In this document: positions 30,870 through 36,233 of the stretch, in pieces | Position numbering within the stretch: the stretch's first letter is position 1 | Layout of the letters: each line of letters begins with the position of its first letter | IMG/VR virus record: IMGVR_UViG_3300044954_000058 | Coordinates: 1 to 36,357 of that record | Source of the DNA: a virus | DNA length: 36,357 nucleotides | Reading direction: 5' to 3' (one strand) | The notes under the pieces: generated by a model | Databases searched by the model: none | What the model saw: the letters and a program-made list of their open reading frames with translations, nothing else | Told to the model about the DNA's origin: nothing | Position numbers and translations under genes: made by a program

Positions 30870-31121
30870 TTAGTTAAACATTGATTCTAACTGAAACAAT
30901 GTTGCCTGACCAATTTTACGCTCATAGTTCAATCCTTCAATTTGAGATATAAATGTTGGGACACCCATAACACCAAAAAACTTTGCAGCATCTGGATTTT
31001 TATCAATATCAATTTTGGTATATTGAATGTCACGGTGTTTATCTCTAAATTGAGTTATGACTGGCAGCATTGCCTTACATGGTTGACACCACTCTGCGGT
31101 AAAGTGAATAAGTTCTTTCAT
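30870..31121 (-). CDS. Thioredoxin-like protein
   Basis: 83 aa. Active site WCQPC (11-15), the central KIDIDKNPDAAKFFGV and the cis-proline GVPTF, all of the thioredoxin fold, although at 83 aa it is shorter than most thioredoxins (about 105). Starts in an ATGA overlap with the gene at 31118. Glutaredoxin/thioredoxin-like phage proteins often support ribonucleotide reductase, none of which is seen here; redox support for Fe-S or oxygenase enzymes is possible. Confidence 0.88.
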   Translation of the reverse strand: MKELIHFTAEWCQPCKAMLPVITQFRDKHRDIQYTKIDIDKNPDAAKFFGVMGVPTFISQIEGLNYERKIGQATLFQLESMFN

Positions 31122-31324
31122 GCTCTAAATCCAAACTCTGGCTTACCAGACTCTCTTCCATCAAGATTTGATGGGTTATCATCTAGCATATACGATTCTA
31201 TTTTATAACCATGACGTTTTAATTCTTCAAATATCTTACTAGTTAAATATGAAGGATCGTCTGGTAATGCATAGTCATAGTCATTCCATAACATGTTTCT
31301 AATAACTGAATAGGCTGTTTCCAT
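31118..31324 (-). CDS. Hypothetical 68-aa protein, leaderless
   Basis: METAYSVIRNMLWNDYDYAL at the start and a C-terminal GRESGKPEFGFRA; helical centre. Minus-strand TGGTACAAT lies with its -10 six nt before ATG. Translationally coupled to the thioredoxin gene. No family recognised. Confidence 0.62.
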   Translation of the reverse strand: METAYSVIRNMLWNDYDYALPDDPSYLTSKIFEELKRHGYKIESYMLDDNPSNLDGRESGKPEFGFRA

Positions 31325-31330
31325 AGTTCA

Positions 31331-31339
31331 ATTGTACCA
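31331..31339 (-). promoter_or_regulatory. Leaderless extended -10 for the 31118-31324 / thioredoxin operon
   Basis: Minus-strand TGGTACAAT; -10 at 31331-31336, 6 nt before ATG 31324. Confidence 0.65.
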
Positions 31340-31344
31340 AACAA

Positions 31345-31353
31345 TGTTATAAT
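31345..31353 (+). promoter_or_regulatory. Leaderless extended -10 for the SNase gene
   Basis: TGTTATAAT; TATAAT at 31348-31353, 7 nt before ATG 31361. Divergent with the minus-strand leaderless promoter nine bases away. Confidence 0.65.
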
Positions 31354-31360
31354 TGTCAAG

Positions 31361-31747
31361 ATGGCCATGTATACATATTACACAAAAATTGATAAGGTGG
31401 TTGATGGTGACACCTGTGATGTATTTATTGATCTTGGATTTAATGTATGGCATAAAGAAAGAATTAGGCTTGCTGGTATTGATACCGCAGAAAAAAATAC
31501 ACCATTAGGCAAAGCGCTTAAAGAGTTTTTAATTAAAAACATAGAGGGTAAACTTGTAAAACTAGAAGTTTCAAAACCTGATAAGTATGGCAGATATCTT
31601 GGTAAGGTATACCTAAAGTCAGAAGAAAGCGTAAACGATCAACTCATTAAGGCTGGTCTAGCAAAGCCGTATGGCGGAGATTCTAAAGTTGGTTTGTGGA
31701 CAGAAGACGAATTAAAAAAAACTACAATAAACATATCCTTACTCTAG
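31361..31747 (+). CDS. Staphylococcal-nuclease-like (thermonuclease) protein
   Basis: 128 aa. SNase fold with all key residues: D20, D41 and T42 for calcium, R36 and E44 (RLAGIDTAE), and R78 in KYGRYLGKV. Begins MAMYTYYTKIDKVVDGDTCDV with no signal peptide, so it is cytoplasmic or virion-bound, unlike secreted SNases. May degrade host nucleic acid. Leaderless start; its 3' end overlaps a small minus-strand gene. Confidence 0.88.
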   Translation: MAMYTYYTKIDKVVDGDTCDVFIDLGFNVWHKERIRLAGIDTAEKNTPLGKALKEFLIKNIEGKLVKLEVSKPDKYGRYLGKVYLKSEESVNDQLIKAGLAKPYGGDSKVGLWTEDELKKTTINISLL

Positions 31748-31885
31748 TTCTTCAAAATAGTCGCCATGTTTTAGAGACTGTTGAATAAAAAATGTAGCAA
31801 GACTTCCACACAAATTGCCCCAAAATCCTAAAAGTCTATTTGAATTAGCATAAAGCATATATCCCTCACTATCAGGACCACTCAT
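31739..31885 (-). CDS. 48-aa hypothetical protein
   Basis: Minus-strand ATG 31885 reads MSGPDSEGYMLYANSNRLLG then FWGNLCGSLATFFIQQSLKH and an acidic end. In-frame ATG 31900 would add five residues and overlap the gene before it. One short hydrophobic helix possible. Overlaps the SNase stop by 9 bp tail-to-tail. Function unknown. Confidence 0.5.
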   Translation of the reverse strand: MSGPDSEGYMLYANSNRLLGFWGNLCGSLATFFIQQSLKHGDYFEELE

Positions 31886-31886
31886 T

Positions 31887-32084
31887 TTATTTGTTCTCAT
31901 CAGTAGAAACTAATTCTTGGCTTGGCTTTGCTGTTTGACTTAGGTAGTTTAGAAGCATTAGTTCTCTTAGTCTTTGTTCCCGCCTTTGTTGCTTTGACAG
32001 GTTTGGTTTTGATTGCAGACGCTTTTTGTTTTTTAGGTAACGCTTTTGTTTGTTTCTTGAAACTAAGTTGTTCAATTTCTTCAT
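31887..32084 (-). CDS. Small very basic protein
   Basis: 65 aa, about one third Lys/Arg: MKKLNNLVSRNKQKRYLKNK and SKQQRREQRLRELML, then a polar tail. Composition suggests nucleic-acid binding. Ribosome site GAAGGGAAAG and a promoter at 32102-32128. The plus strand across it shows an open frame too, but that lacks a promoter or ribosome site. Confidence 0.6.
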   Translation of the reverse strand: MKKLNNLVSRNKQKRYLKNKKRLQSKPNLSKQQRREQRLRELMLLNYLSQTAKPSQELVSTDENK

Positions 32085-32101
32085 TTACTTCTTTCCCTTC
32101 T

Positions 32102-32128
32102 ATTGTAGTTTCTTCATGTATTTGTCAA
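32102..32128 (-). promoter_or_regulatory. Promoter of the small basic protein
   Basis: Minus strand TTGACA (32123-32128), 15 bp spacer, TACAAT (32102-32107). The spacer is on the short side. Confidence 0.5.
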
Positions 32129-32298
32129 TAATGTATTGCTATCCAAAAAAATCCTAAATCTAAGGTAGCATAATGTTTGCTAATCTCAAAACCTAATGCA
32201 AATCTGCGAAAAGAATAGTTCATCGTAATGTTTATTCTTAAACCACGCCTTTTGCTACTTTGGCGGGAAAGTTGAGGTCTTTTAGCATTATTTACCAT
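32125..32298 (-). CDS. 57-aa hypothetical protein
   Basis: ATG 32298 reads MVNNAKRPQLSRQSSKRRGL, then FRRFALGFEISKHYATLDLG and FFWIAIHY. A basic N-terminal part is followed by aromatic strands. It overlaps the 25-aa gene before it by 7 bp. Similar 'LDLGFFWIA' endings occur in small actinophage proteins, from memory. Function unknown. Confidence 0.55.
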   Translation of the reverse strand: MVNNAKRPQLSRQSSKRRGLRINITMNYSFRRFALGFEISKHYATLDLGFFWIAIHY

Positions 32299-32369
32299 AA
32301 CTTAAACATCATTCCAACGAAAATACCAATGTCAAGACCATATCCTATGAATAACAATAAATCATCCAT
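32292..32369 (-). CDS. 25-aa membrane peptide
   Basis: MDDLLLFIGYGLDIGIFVGM then MFKLW: one hydrophobic helix with an acidic start. Lies 1 nt after the stop of the zinc protein at 32371 and overlaps the following gene, as a middle member of a three-gene unit. Confidence 0.45.
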   Translation of the reverse strand: MDDLLLFIGYGLDIGIFVGMMFKLW

Positions 32370-32370
32370 T

Positions 32371-32508
32371 TTATGGTGCGTATGTTTTTAGATGGCATTT
32401 ACATACATCCAATACAGCAAACATACCCTTATCATTTAATCCTAGATCAGTATAGAGGGCAGGCTGATTGCAATAAGCACAAATGTCCTTTTTGTCTATA
32501 GTGTCCAT
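32371..32508 (-). CDS. 45-aa zinc-finger protein, leaderless
   Basis: MDTIDKKDICAYCNQPALYT then DLGLNDKGMFAVLDVCKCHL and KTYAP. CAYC and CKCH give a C-x2-C ... C-x-C-H zinc site. TATAAT lies 6 nt before ATG (minus strand), followed by TGTAGC, exactly as before the gene at 33732-33908. First gene of a minus-strand mini-operon. Confidence 0.65.
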   Translation of the reverse strand: MDTIDKKDICAYCNQPALYTDLGLNDKGMFAVLDVCKCHLKTYAP

Positions 32509-32520
32509 GCTACAATTATA
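32508..32520. promoter_or_regulatory. Overlapping divergent leaderless promoters
   Basis: Plus strand: TGCTACAAT (32508-32516), 8 nt before ATG 32525. Minus strand: TATAAT (32515-32520), 6 nt before ATG 32508. The two -10 boxes share two base pairs, so they can hardly fire together. Confidence 0.6.
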
Positions 32521-32524
32521 CACT

Positions 32525-32602
32525 ATGAAGTATTTTATATGGTCAATTCCTTTTATTGTTTTTATAGTATTAAATTACTTTGCCTACAAACAAGGACGTT
32601 GA
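32525..32602 (+). CDS. 25-aa membrane peptide, leaderless
   Basis: MKYFIWSIPFIVFIVLNYFA then YKQGR: a single hydrophobic helix with a basic end. Leaderless promoter upstream; its stop overlaps the -35 of the next promoter (TTGACA). Confidence 0.45.
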   Translation: MKYFIWSIPFIVFIVLNYFAYKQGR

Positions 32603-32627
32603 CAAACTTTTTATTACTTGATATACT
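32599..32627 (+). promoter_or_regulatory. Promoter of the secreted protein gene
   Basis: TTGACA (32599-32604), 17 bp spacer ending TGA, TATACT (32622-32627). Leader with AAAGGA before ATG 32657. Confidence 0.8.
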
Positions 32628-32656
32628 GTATGTATAACTACTACCAAAGGATATAA

Positions 32657-33694
32657 ATGTTTAAGTTGAAGTTTATTCTAGCATCAGCACTAATTGCTCT
32701 TTTGTCTGCCCTGCCAGTCCAGGCTCATTGGAGTGTTGTAGAACGCCCAGGACAAATTAATGCTTTCGTAATGTCTATTGATGAAGCAGTTGAGGCGCCA
32801 CAAGATAATAAAACATATGCCTATATTGAGTATGGGGTTGTGGCAAAGATTGTGCTATGGAACTCAAACTCTAATAATTCTTATATTACACAATATGTTC
32901 CAGCATCTTCTTTATCTATTTACACATTTAAAGATGTAGCATTTTTAGCAGAAGTTCCACAATCTTTAAAGGTAAACTATACATCCGTAACTGGTGATGT
33001 AAAAGCGGAAGCAATTAATCAGGGGGATGTTGTAGCAGTAGTTCAAACACTTGATCTAAATCCGCTTGCCAATCAAGATATTGCTATTCCAGTAACCACT
33101 CAAGTAGTTTCAACTTCTGTAAATGCAGATTACTCTACCTCAATTACATTGGCTCCTCCAACAAACAACAATCCAAACCAAACAGTTGAAGTTCAGGTAA
33201 TTACAAATGGCATTTCTTTTACAAGTATTGCTACAGACAACACATCTAATTCTATTACAATTAATAACCTTCCTTCTAACGAGTATGTGACCGTTCAAAC
33301 TATTTTTAGGGATACAATGACTGCTATTGCCCAACCATATCAAGAGGTTCCATTAATTACTCCAGATTCTGATATTCCAGTATTGGTTAATGCAAGGGAT
33401 ATTATAGAAGATAAGGCTACTATTTCAGCACCTACAAGCGAAGTTGCGGTAAATGGTGATACTAAGTCTGCAACCATATCTTTTGCACCAATAGCAAACT
33501 TTGATTCTTCTAAAACGCTTGCATCAGTAATGGTGGTTGGTCCAAAAGGTGAGACAACCTCTATTGGAATTGATGGAAATGGTGGTACAGTAAGCGTGTC
33601 TGATCTTTTGGCAACGGCAAACTACACAATAAGGGTAGTAATCCGAGATATTAATTCGGGTGAAGAAACTATTATTAATGGCGCTGGGCTTTAA
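32657..33694 (+). CDS. Secreted protein with Fn3-like beta domains
   Basis: 345 aa. Clear Sec signal peptide: KLK, then hydrophobic FILASALIALLSALP and cleavage after VQA (residue 23), leaving His24 as the mature N terminus. The mature chain is nearly all beta strand: a first domain to about residue 150, then at least two repeats with Fn3-like pattern (ITLAPPTNN.., ITINNLPSNEYVTVQTI; SATISFAPI.., SVSDLLATANYTIRVVIRD). Phage-encoded exported proteins are rare; binding to cell wall or superinfection exclusion are options. Its 3' end carries a 38-bp sequence repeated at 34153. Confidence 0.75.
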   Translation: MFKLKFILASALIALLSALPVQAHWSVVERPGQINAFVMSIDEAVEAPQDNKTYAYIEYGVVAKIVLWNSNSNNSYITQYVPASSLSIYTFKDVAFLAEVPQSLKVNYTSVTGDVKAEAINQGDVVAVVQTLDLNPLANQDIAIPVTTQVVSTSVNADYSTSITLAPPTNNNPNQTVEVQVITNGISFTSIATDNTSNSITINNLPSNEYVTVQTIFRDTMTAIAQPYQEVPLITPDSDIPVLVNARDIIEDKATISAPTSEVAVNGDTKSATISFAPIANFDSSKTLASVMVVGPKGETTSIGIDGNGGTVSVSDLLATANYTIRVVIRDINSGEETIINGAGL

Positions 33695-33724
33695 AGTTCG
33701 GCGCAAAATAGATACTTAAACACC
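33687..33724 (+). repeat. 38-bp direct repeat, copy 1
   Basis: From GGCTTTAAAG through ATAGATACTTAAACACC. Differs from copy 2 (34153-34189) by a one-base insertion and three substitutions. It covers the last codons of the secreted-protein gene and 30 bp beyond. Confidence 0.85.
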
Positions 33725-33731
33725 ATAAAAA

Positions 33732-33908
33732 CTATTTTGGGGTTATTTTATACCCAGATTGTGCCAGGCATTTTAGAATAGTTTTCGTAATCTTTTCATA
33801 ATTCATTTCTATAATAGAGTTACTATCGTCTATCTTATGAAATATAACATTTTCTGAAAATGAATCTTGCAAAGCCTTAAAGATAATGTTTTTTATAGGA
33901 TTAGACAT
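33732..33908 (-). CDS. 58-aa hypothetical protein, leaderless
   Basis: MSNPIKNIIFKALQDSFSEN, then VIFHKIDDSNSIIEMNYEKI and TKTILKCLAQSGYKITPK. Helical. Minus-strand TATAAT ends 6 nt before ATG, with the same TGTAGC spacer as the gene at 32371. Function unknown. Confidence 0.55.
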   Translation of the reverse strand: MSNPIKNIIFKALQDSFSENVIFHKIDDSNSIIEMNYEKITKTILKCLAQSGYKITPK

Positions 33909-33910
33909 GC

Positions 33911-33924
33911 TACAATTATATAAT
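33911..33924. promoter_or_regulatory. Divergent -10 boxes
   Basis: Minus strand TATAAT (33915-33920) serves ATG 33908. On the plus strand TGCTACAAT (TACAAT 33911-33916) and TATAAT (33919-33924) face the frameshifted gene at 33947. Confidence 0.5.
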
Positions 33925-33946
33925 ATAGATATTTAAAATAAAAGAA

Positions 33947-34174
33947 ATGTTGGGAAAAAATCATATTTTTTTTAAAAAAATCTTAATAATGACTTAGATA
34001 AACTTTCACAATTTTTATTAACAAAATATAATGAAATAAATGTGCAATCTTTAGAAGGTGCTAATATAACACCTTTAAATGAAAATACTGATAGTTTTGT
34101 TGACACCAAGAGCATTTCAACAATTAAATATAAAAAATATAGACAAGACAGAGGTTTTAAATTCGGCTCGAAAT
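33947..34174 (+). pseudogene. Small gene split by a -1 frameshift at an A7 run
   Basis: ATG 33947 opens MLGKNHIFFKK, reaches the seven-A run (33974-33980) after eight T, and soon stops (TAG 33995-33997) in that frame. In the -1 frame the sequence continues as NLNNDLDKLSQFLLTKYNEI, ... SLEGANITPLNENTDSF ... YRQDRGFKFGSK and TAG at 34172-34174. Joined, this is one 76-residue protein. Programmed or transcriptional slippage on A7 or a simple indel or base-calling error are the choices. Ends in the 38-bp repeat. Confidence 0.5.
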
Positions 34175-34189
34175 AGATACTTAAACACC
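34153..34189 (+). repeat. 38-bp direct repeat, copy 2
   Basis: GGTTTTAAA, then TTCGGCTCGAAATAGATAC and TTAAACACC. Covers the end of the frameshifted gene (FKFGSK stop) and the following non-coding bases, as copy 1 does for the secreted-protein gene. Confidence 0.85.
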
Positions 34190-34193
34190 TCTA

Positions 34194-34208
34194 TGCTCGA
34201 CACGAGCA
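34194..34208. repeat. Short perfect hairpin
   Basis: TGCTCG, ACA, CGAGCA. Lies 5 bp after repeat copy 2; no T-run follows on either strand, so not a standard terminator. Confidence 0.5.
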
Positions 34209-34244
34209 CTATCTGTTAGTATTCTCACTTTGCCAAATATCTCC

Positions 34245-34301
34245 TCAACCTATACATTTAATACCTTCATCTCGCATATAATATCTATGGTCGCATGTCA
34301 T
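34245..34301 (-). CDS. Possible 18-aa peptide, leaderless
   Basis: MTCDHRYYMRDEGIKCIG with Cys-x-His...Cys. Minus-strand TGATATGAT has its -10 (TATGAT) 6 nt before ATG, the same spacing as the better genes around it. Very short, so uncertain. Confidence 0.3.
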   Translation of the reverse strand: MTCDHRYYMRDEGIKCIG

Positions 34302-34332
34302 CAAACAATCATATCAAAAAATCGGGGGAAAA

Positions 34333-34416
34333 TCAAGAAGCAATAATTACCATAATAGCGATAAGTCCTAATCCCACACATATTACAATAAACTCAAAAG
34401 ACTTATAATCAAACAT
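34333..34416 (-). CDS. 27-aa membrane peptide
   Basis: MFDYKSFEFIVICVGLGLIA then IMVIIAS: one hydrophobic helix. Its ATG overlaps the stop of the zinc-ribbon gene (TAATG), so the two are coupled. Confidence 0.45.
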   Translation of the reverse strand: MFDYKSFEFIVICVGLGLIAIMVIIAS

Positions 34417-34535
34417 TAAGCATGAATTTCTTCTGATAGTACTTCGTCTATATAGCAAATACCACAATATGCTGCCTTTGGTGTTATATATTTGGCCAAA
34501 GAGCGATCACAAATATCACATAGAAGGTCGGACAT
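34416..34535 (-). CDS. 39-aa zinc-ribbon protein, leaderless
   Basis: MSDLLCDICDRSLAKYITPK then AAYCGICYIDEVLSEEIHA: CDIC and CGIC form a C4 zinc ribbon. TATAAT lies 7 nt before ATG on the minus strand. Function unknown; may bind nucleic acid or a host factor. Confidence 0.62.
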   Translation of the reverse strand: MSDLLCDICDRSLAKYITPKAAYCGICYIDEVLSEEIHA

Positions 34536-34542
34536 AGAAATA

Positions 34543-34548
34543 ATTATA
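34543..34548 (-). promoter_or_regulatory. Leaderless -10 for the zinc-ribbon gene
   Basis: Minus-strand TATAAT, 7 nt before ATG 34535. Confidence 0.55.
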
Positions 34549-34558
34549 TAACTATTTA

Positions 34559-34888
34559 TTAATGAAAACTGTCTCCACAGGCACAAGATCCAACTGCACT
34601 TGGATTATCAATAGTAAAGCCCTGTTTTTCAATAGTGTCTACAAAATCTAGGGTAGAGTCCAAAAGATAAGGCACACTCATCTTATCTATATATACATCA
34701 AAATGTTCGTATGAGATAATATAGTCTCCCTCTTTTTCTTCATAGTCAAAATATGTTTGATATCGTAATCCAGAACATCCTCCAGGAGATACTCCTATTC
34801 GTAAAAATAAATCATGATCTGGTATAGCAATTTGAGAATCTTTGATAAGTGTCGTAATCTTTTTTATGGCGTTATCTGTTAAGTTCAT
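34559..34888 (-). CDS. A-type iron-sulfur carrier (IscA/ErpA/HesB-like)
   Basis: 109 aa from ATG 34888, chosen because TATAAT ends 6 nt before it; ATG 34906 would precede that promoter's start point. Three conserved cysteines: C38 in GGCSGLRYQ and C102/C104 in SCACGDSFH, the full A-type signature. Such proteins pass Fe-S clusters or iron to client enzymes. The phage clients may be WhiB, the Cas4-like nuclease or the iron oxygenases. Complete and intact. Confidence 0.92.
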   Translation of the reverse strand: MNLTDNAIKKITTLIKDSQIAIPDHDLFLRIGVSPGGCSGLRYQTYFDYEEKEGDYIISYEHFDVYIDKMSVPYLLDSTLDFVDTIEKQGFTIDNPSAVGSCACGDSFH

Positions 34889-34894
34889 ATGATA

Positions 34895-34900
34895 ATTATA
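34895..34900 (-). promoter_or_regulatory. Leaderless -10 for the A-type Fe-S carrier gene
   Basis: Minus-strand TATAAT, 6 nt before ATG 34888, lying in the 23 bp after the upstream gene's stop. Confidence 0.6.
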
Positions 34901-34911
34901 TCGCATATTGG

Positions 34912-35538
34912 TTATACATTATATCGTTCTCTATAAACTTGATCAATTATTTCATTTGGGGTTTTAGTTTGATATGGTTTGCAGCCAGCACAGTTAGGTC
35001 CATGTCCATTAGAATCTGGACGATGAAATGGTATAGGATTGGCTTGAACTGCATTGGCACTTTTTTTATTAACTTCTTTAAATCTAAAAAATATCATTGT
35101 GACATACTCGTTATCATTAAATGTTTTGTATGGTCTCCAATGGGCCATCTCATTGGCATTGAACAAAAGAGCAGAATTATCCTCCATAGGATATAAGTCT
35201 AAATTTAGGCCAATATCCCAACTGGTGTTTGAATCTAATTGGAAGTTAATTATATATCCGTGTTCAGCGTTATCAAAATGCGGGGGGAGATTAGGAGTAC
35301 CAAACTCACTACTATATGTACAACTCATAATAGAAGAAAGAACTAACTCAGTCTCAAACATTGTATTTGCTATAGAAGAAACCTTGTTTGGGACAATGCC
35401 TATATTTGTCAATGTTTTGCCAAGTTCTCTACCATATTCTGGATCATGGTGTTTTGGGGAATTATCTACACCTGATGACAATAATTTTAATTCATGATCT
35501 AAAAATACGTTGTTTATCTTAAAAGTTTTATTGTCCAT
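34912..35538 (-). CDS. 2OG-Fe(II) oxygenase-like protein (paralogue B)
   Basis: 208 aa from ATG 35538, supported by TATAAT 7 nt upstream; an upstream ATG at 35568 would precede the promoter. Iron ligands H87-x-D89 (LPPHFDN) and H133 (MAHWRPY). The block YSSEFGTPNLPPHFD, QLDSNTSWDI, NSALLF and HWR is shared with the protein at 10082-10720. Extra C-terminal tail with C183-x2-C186 (GHGPNCAGCKP), absent from the paralogue, which may bind metal. Substrate unknown. Confidence 0.68.
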   Translation of the reverse strand: MDNKTFKINNVFLDHELKLLSSGVDNSPKHHDPEYGRELGKTLTNIGIVPNKVSSIANTMFETELVLSSIMSCTYSSEFGTPNLPPHFDNAEHGYIINFQLDSNTSWDIGLNLDLYPMEDNSALLFNANEMAHWRPYKTFNDNEYVTMIFFRFKEVNKKSANAVQANPIPFHRPDSNGHGPNCAGCKPYQTKTPNEIIDQVYRERYNV

Positions 35539-35545
35539 GATATAA

Positions 35546-35551
35546 ATTATA
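35546..35551 (-). promoter_or_regulatory. Leaderless -10 for 2OG oxygenase paralogue B
   Basis: Minus-strand TATAAT, 7 nt before ATG 35538. Confidence 0.55.
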
Positions 35552-35978
35552 TAGCATATTGTGGCCAATAAGGACCAAGTAAGTGCTTGATATCCCCTCG
35601 CAAATAGGCGTATAAGGGCTTATATGAGTATCGTAAAGGGAGTGTTTGGATGTTTTATATCTTACTAAAATATTATTGTTTGGTGTATAGTGGAGGAAAG
35701 TGGAGAATAGTGGAGAATTGAACATTTTTTATAGAGGGTTCGTAATGTCCAAACACCAAACACTTATATCTTCAAACACCATATATCCCTATACCACATA
35801 TATCTATGTTTGTCAAATCACCAAACAAACATAACAATTTGATAACTTTATTTGCCAAACATGGCTATAATATTCTGGGATTTTTTGACAAATTTCGTAA
35901 TAAAATAATATAAATGTTTGATAATGTTTTATAATCAGGGAAAAAGTTTTATATTTCGTAATGTTTTATATAGGGGTA
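35552..35978. other. Repeat-rich non-coding stretch
   Basis: About 430 bp with no credible gene. It holds AGTGGAG three times (about 35689-35718), TGTTTGGTGT and its complement ACACCAAACA in several near copies (35677-35686, 35753-35762, and around 35773-35780 and 35817-35830), three TTCGTAAT motifs (35739, 35894, 35955) and TTGACA (35885-35890) with TATAAA 18 bp on. Pattern suggests protein-binding iterons, an origin or a regulatory hub; nothing decides which. Confidence 0.6.
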
Positions 35979-36221
35979 TTATTGATCAGATTGTTTGGCT
36001 GCCCGCCGCTGTTCCCGCAGCGCTCGTAGATCGATCTCTGCTTCTGGCACCTCTGGCCTGGTCTGATAAGGTAGATGTTCAAACTCCATTTTGGCGGGGG
36101 TACGAAAAAGATTAATAAACTTACGTATACGACTAACCTTCTTAGGTAGATTATTTTTATAATGTGAATCAGTAAGGAAATAAGGACATATCATATGTTT
36201 GGCATTATGTCTAGGGCTCAT
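35979..36221 (-). CDS. 80-aa basic hypothetical protein, leaderless
   Basis: Starts MSPRHNAKHMICPYFLTDSH; basic middle KKVSRIRKFINLFR; C-terminal helix IDLRALREQRRAAKQSDQ. TGATATAAT on the minus strand ends 6 nt before ATG, which favours this reading over the open frame on the plus strand. The 3' third is much richer in G+C than the surroundings, hinting at a separate origin. Function unknown. Confidence 0.6.
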   Translation of the reverse strand: MSPRHNAKHMICPYFLTDSHYKNNLPKKVSRIRKFINLFRTPAKMEFEHLPYQTRPEVPEAEIDLRALREQRRAAKQSDQ

Positions 36222-36227
36222 AAAACA

Positions 36228-36233
36228 ATTATA
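36228..36233 (-). promoter_or_regulatory. Leaderless extended -10 for 36221 gene
   Basis: Minus-strand TGATATAAT, with TATAAT 6 nt before ATG 36221. Confidence 0.6.

Noticed and set aside
31922-32131. Open plus-strand frame with a hydrophobic product
   Set aside because: It is the reverse of the Lys-rich gene at 31887-32084; A+T-rich Lys codons read backwards give Phe/Leu runs. No start signals.
32657-33694. Mature N-terminal His of the secreted protein as a sign of a copper LPMO
   Set aside because: Only the His after VQA fits. No second His/Tyr copper ligand pattern or LPMO-like core is seen and the chain looks like Fn3-type strands.
35054-35497. Long open plus-strand frame (147 codons)
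   Set aside because: Fully antisense to the oxygenase paralogue with its HxD...H residues; no ribosome site or promoter.
35528-35725. Open minus-strand frame of 65 codons upstream of oxygenase paralogue B
   Set aside because: It overlaps the better supported start at 35538, has no promoter or ribosome site and lies in the repeat region with unusual composition.
35918-36115. Open plus-strand frame of 65 codons
   Set aside because: Mirrors the 80-aa minus-strand gene, which has a leaderless promoter; its hydrophobic part comes from the antisense of the G+C-rich patch.
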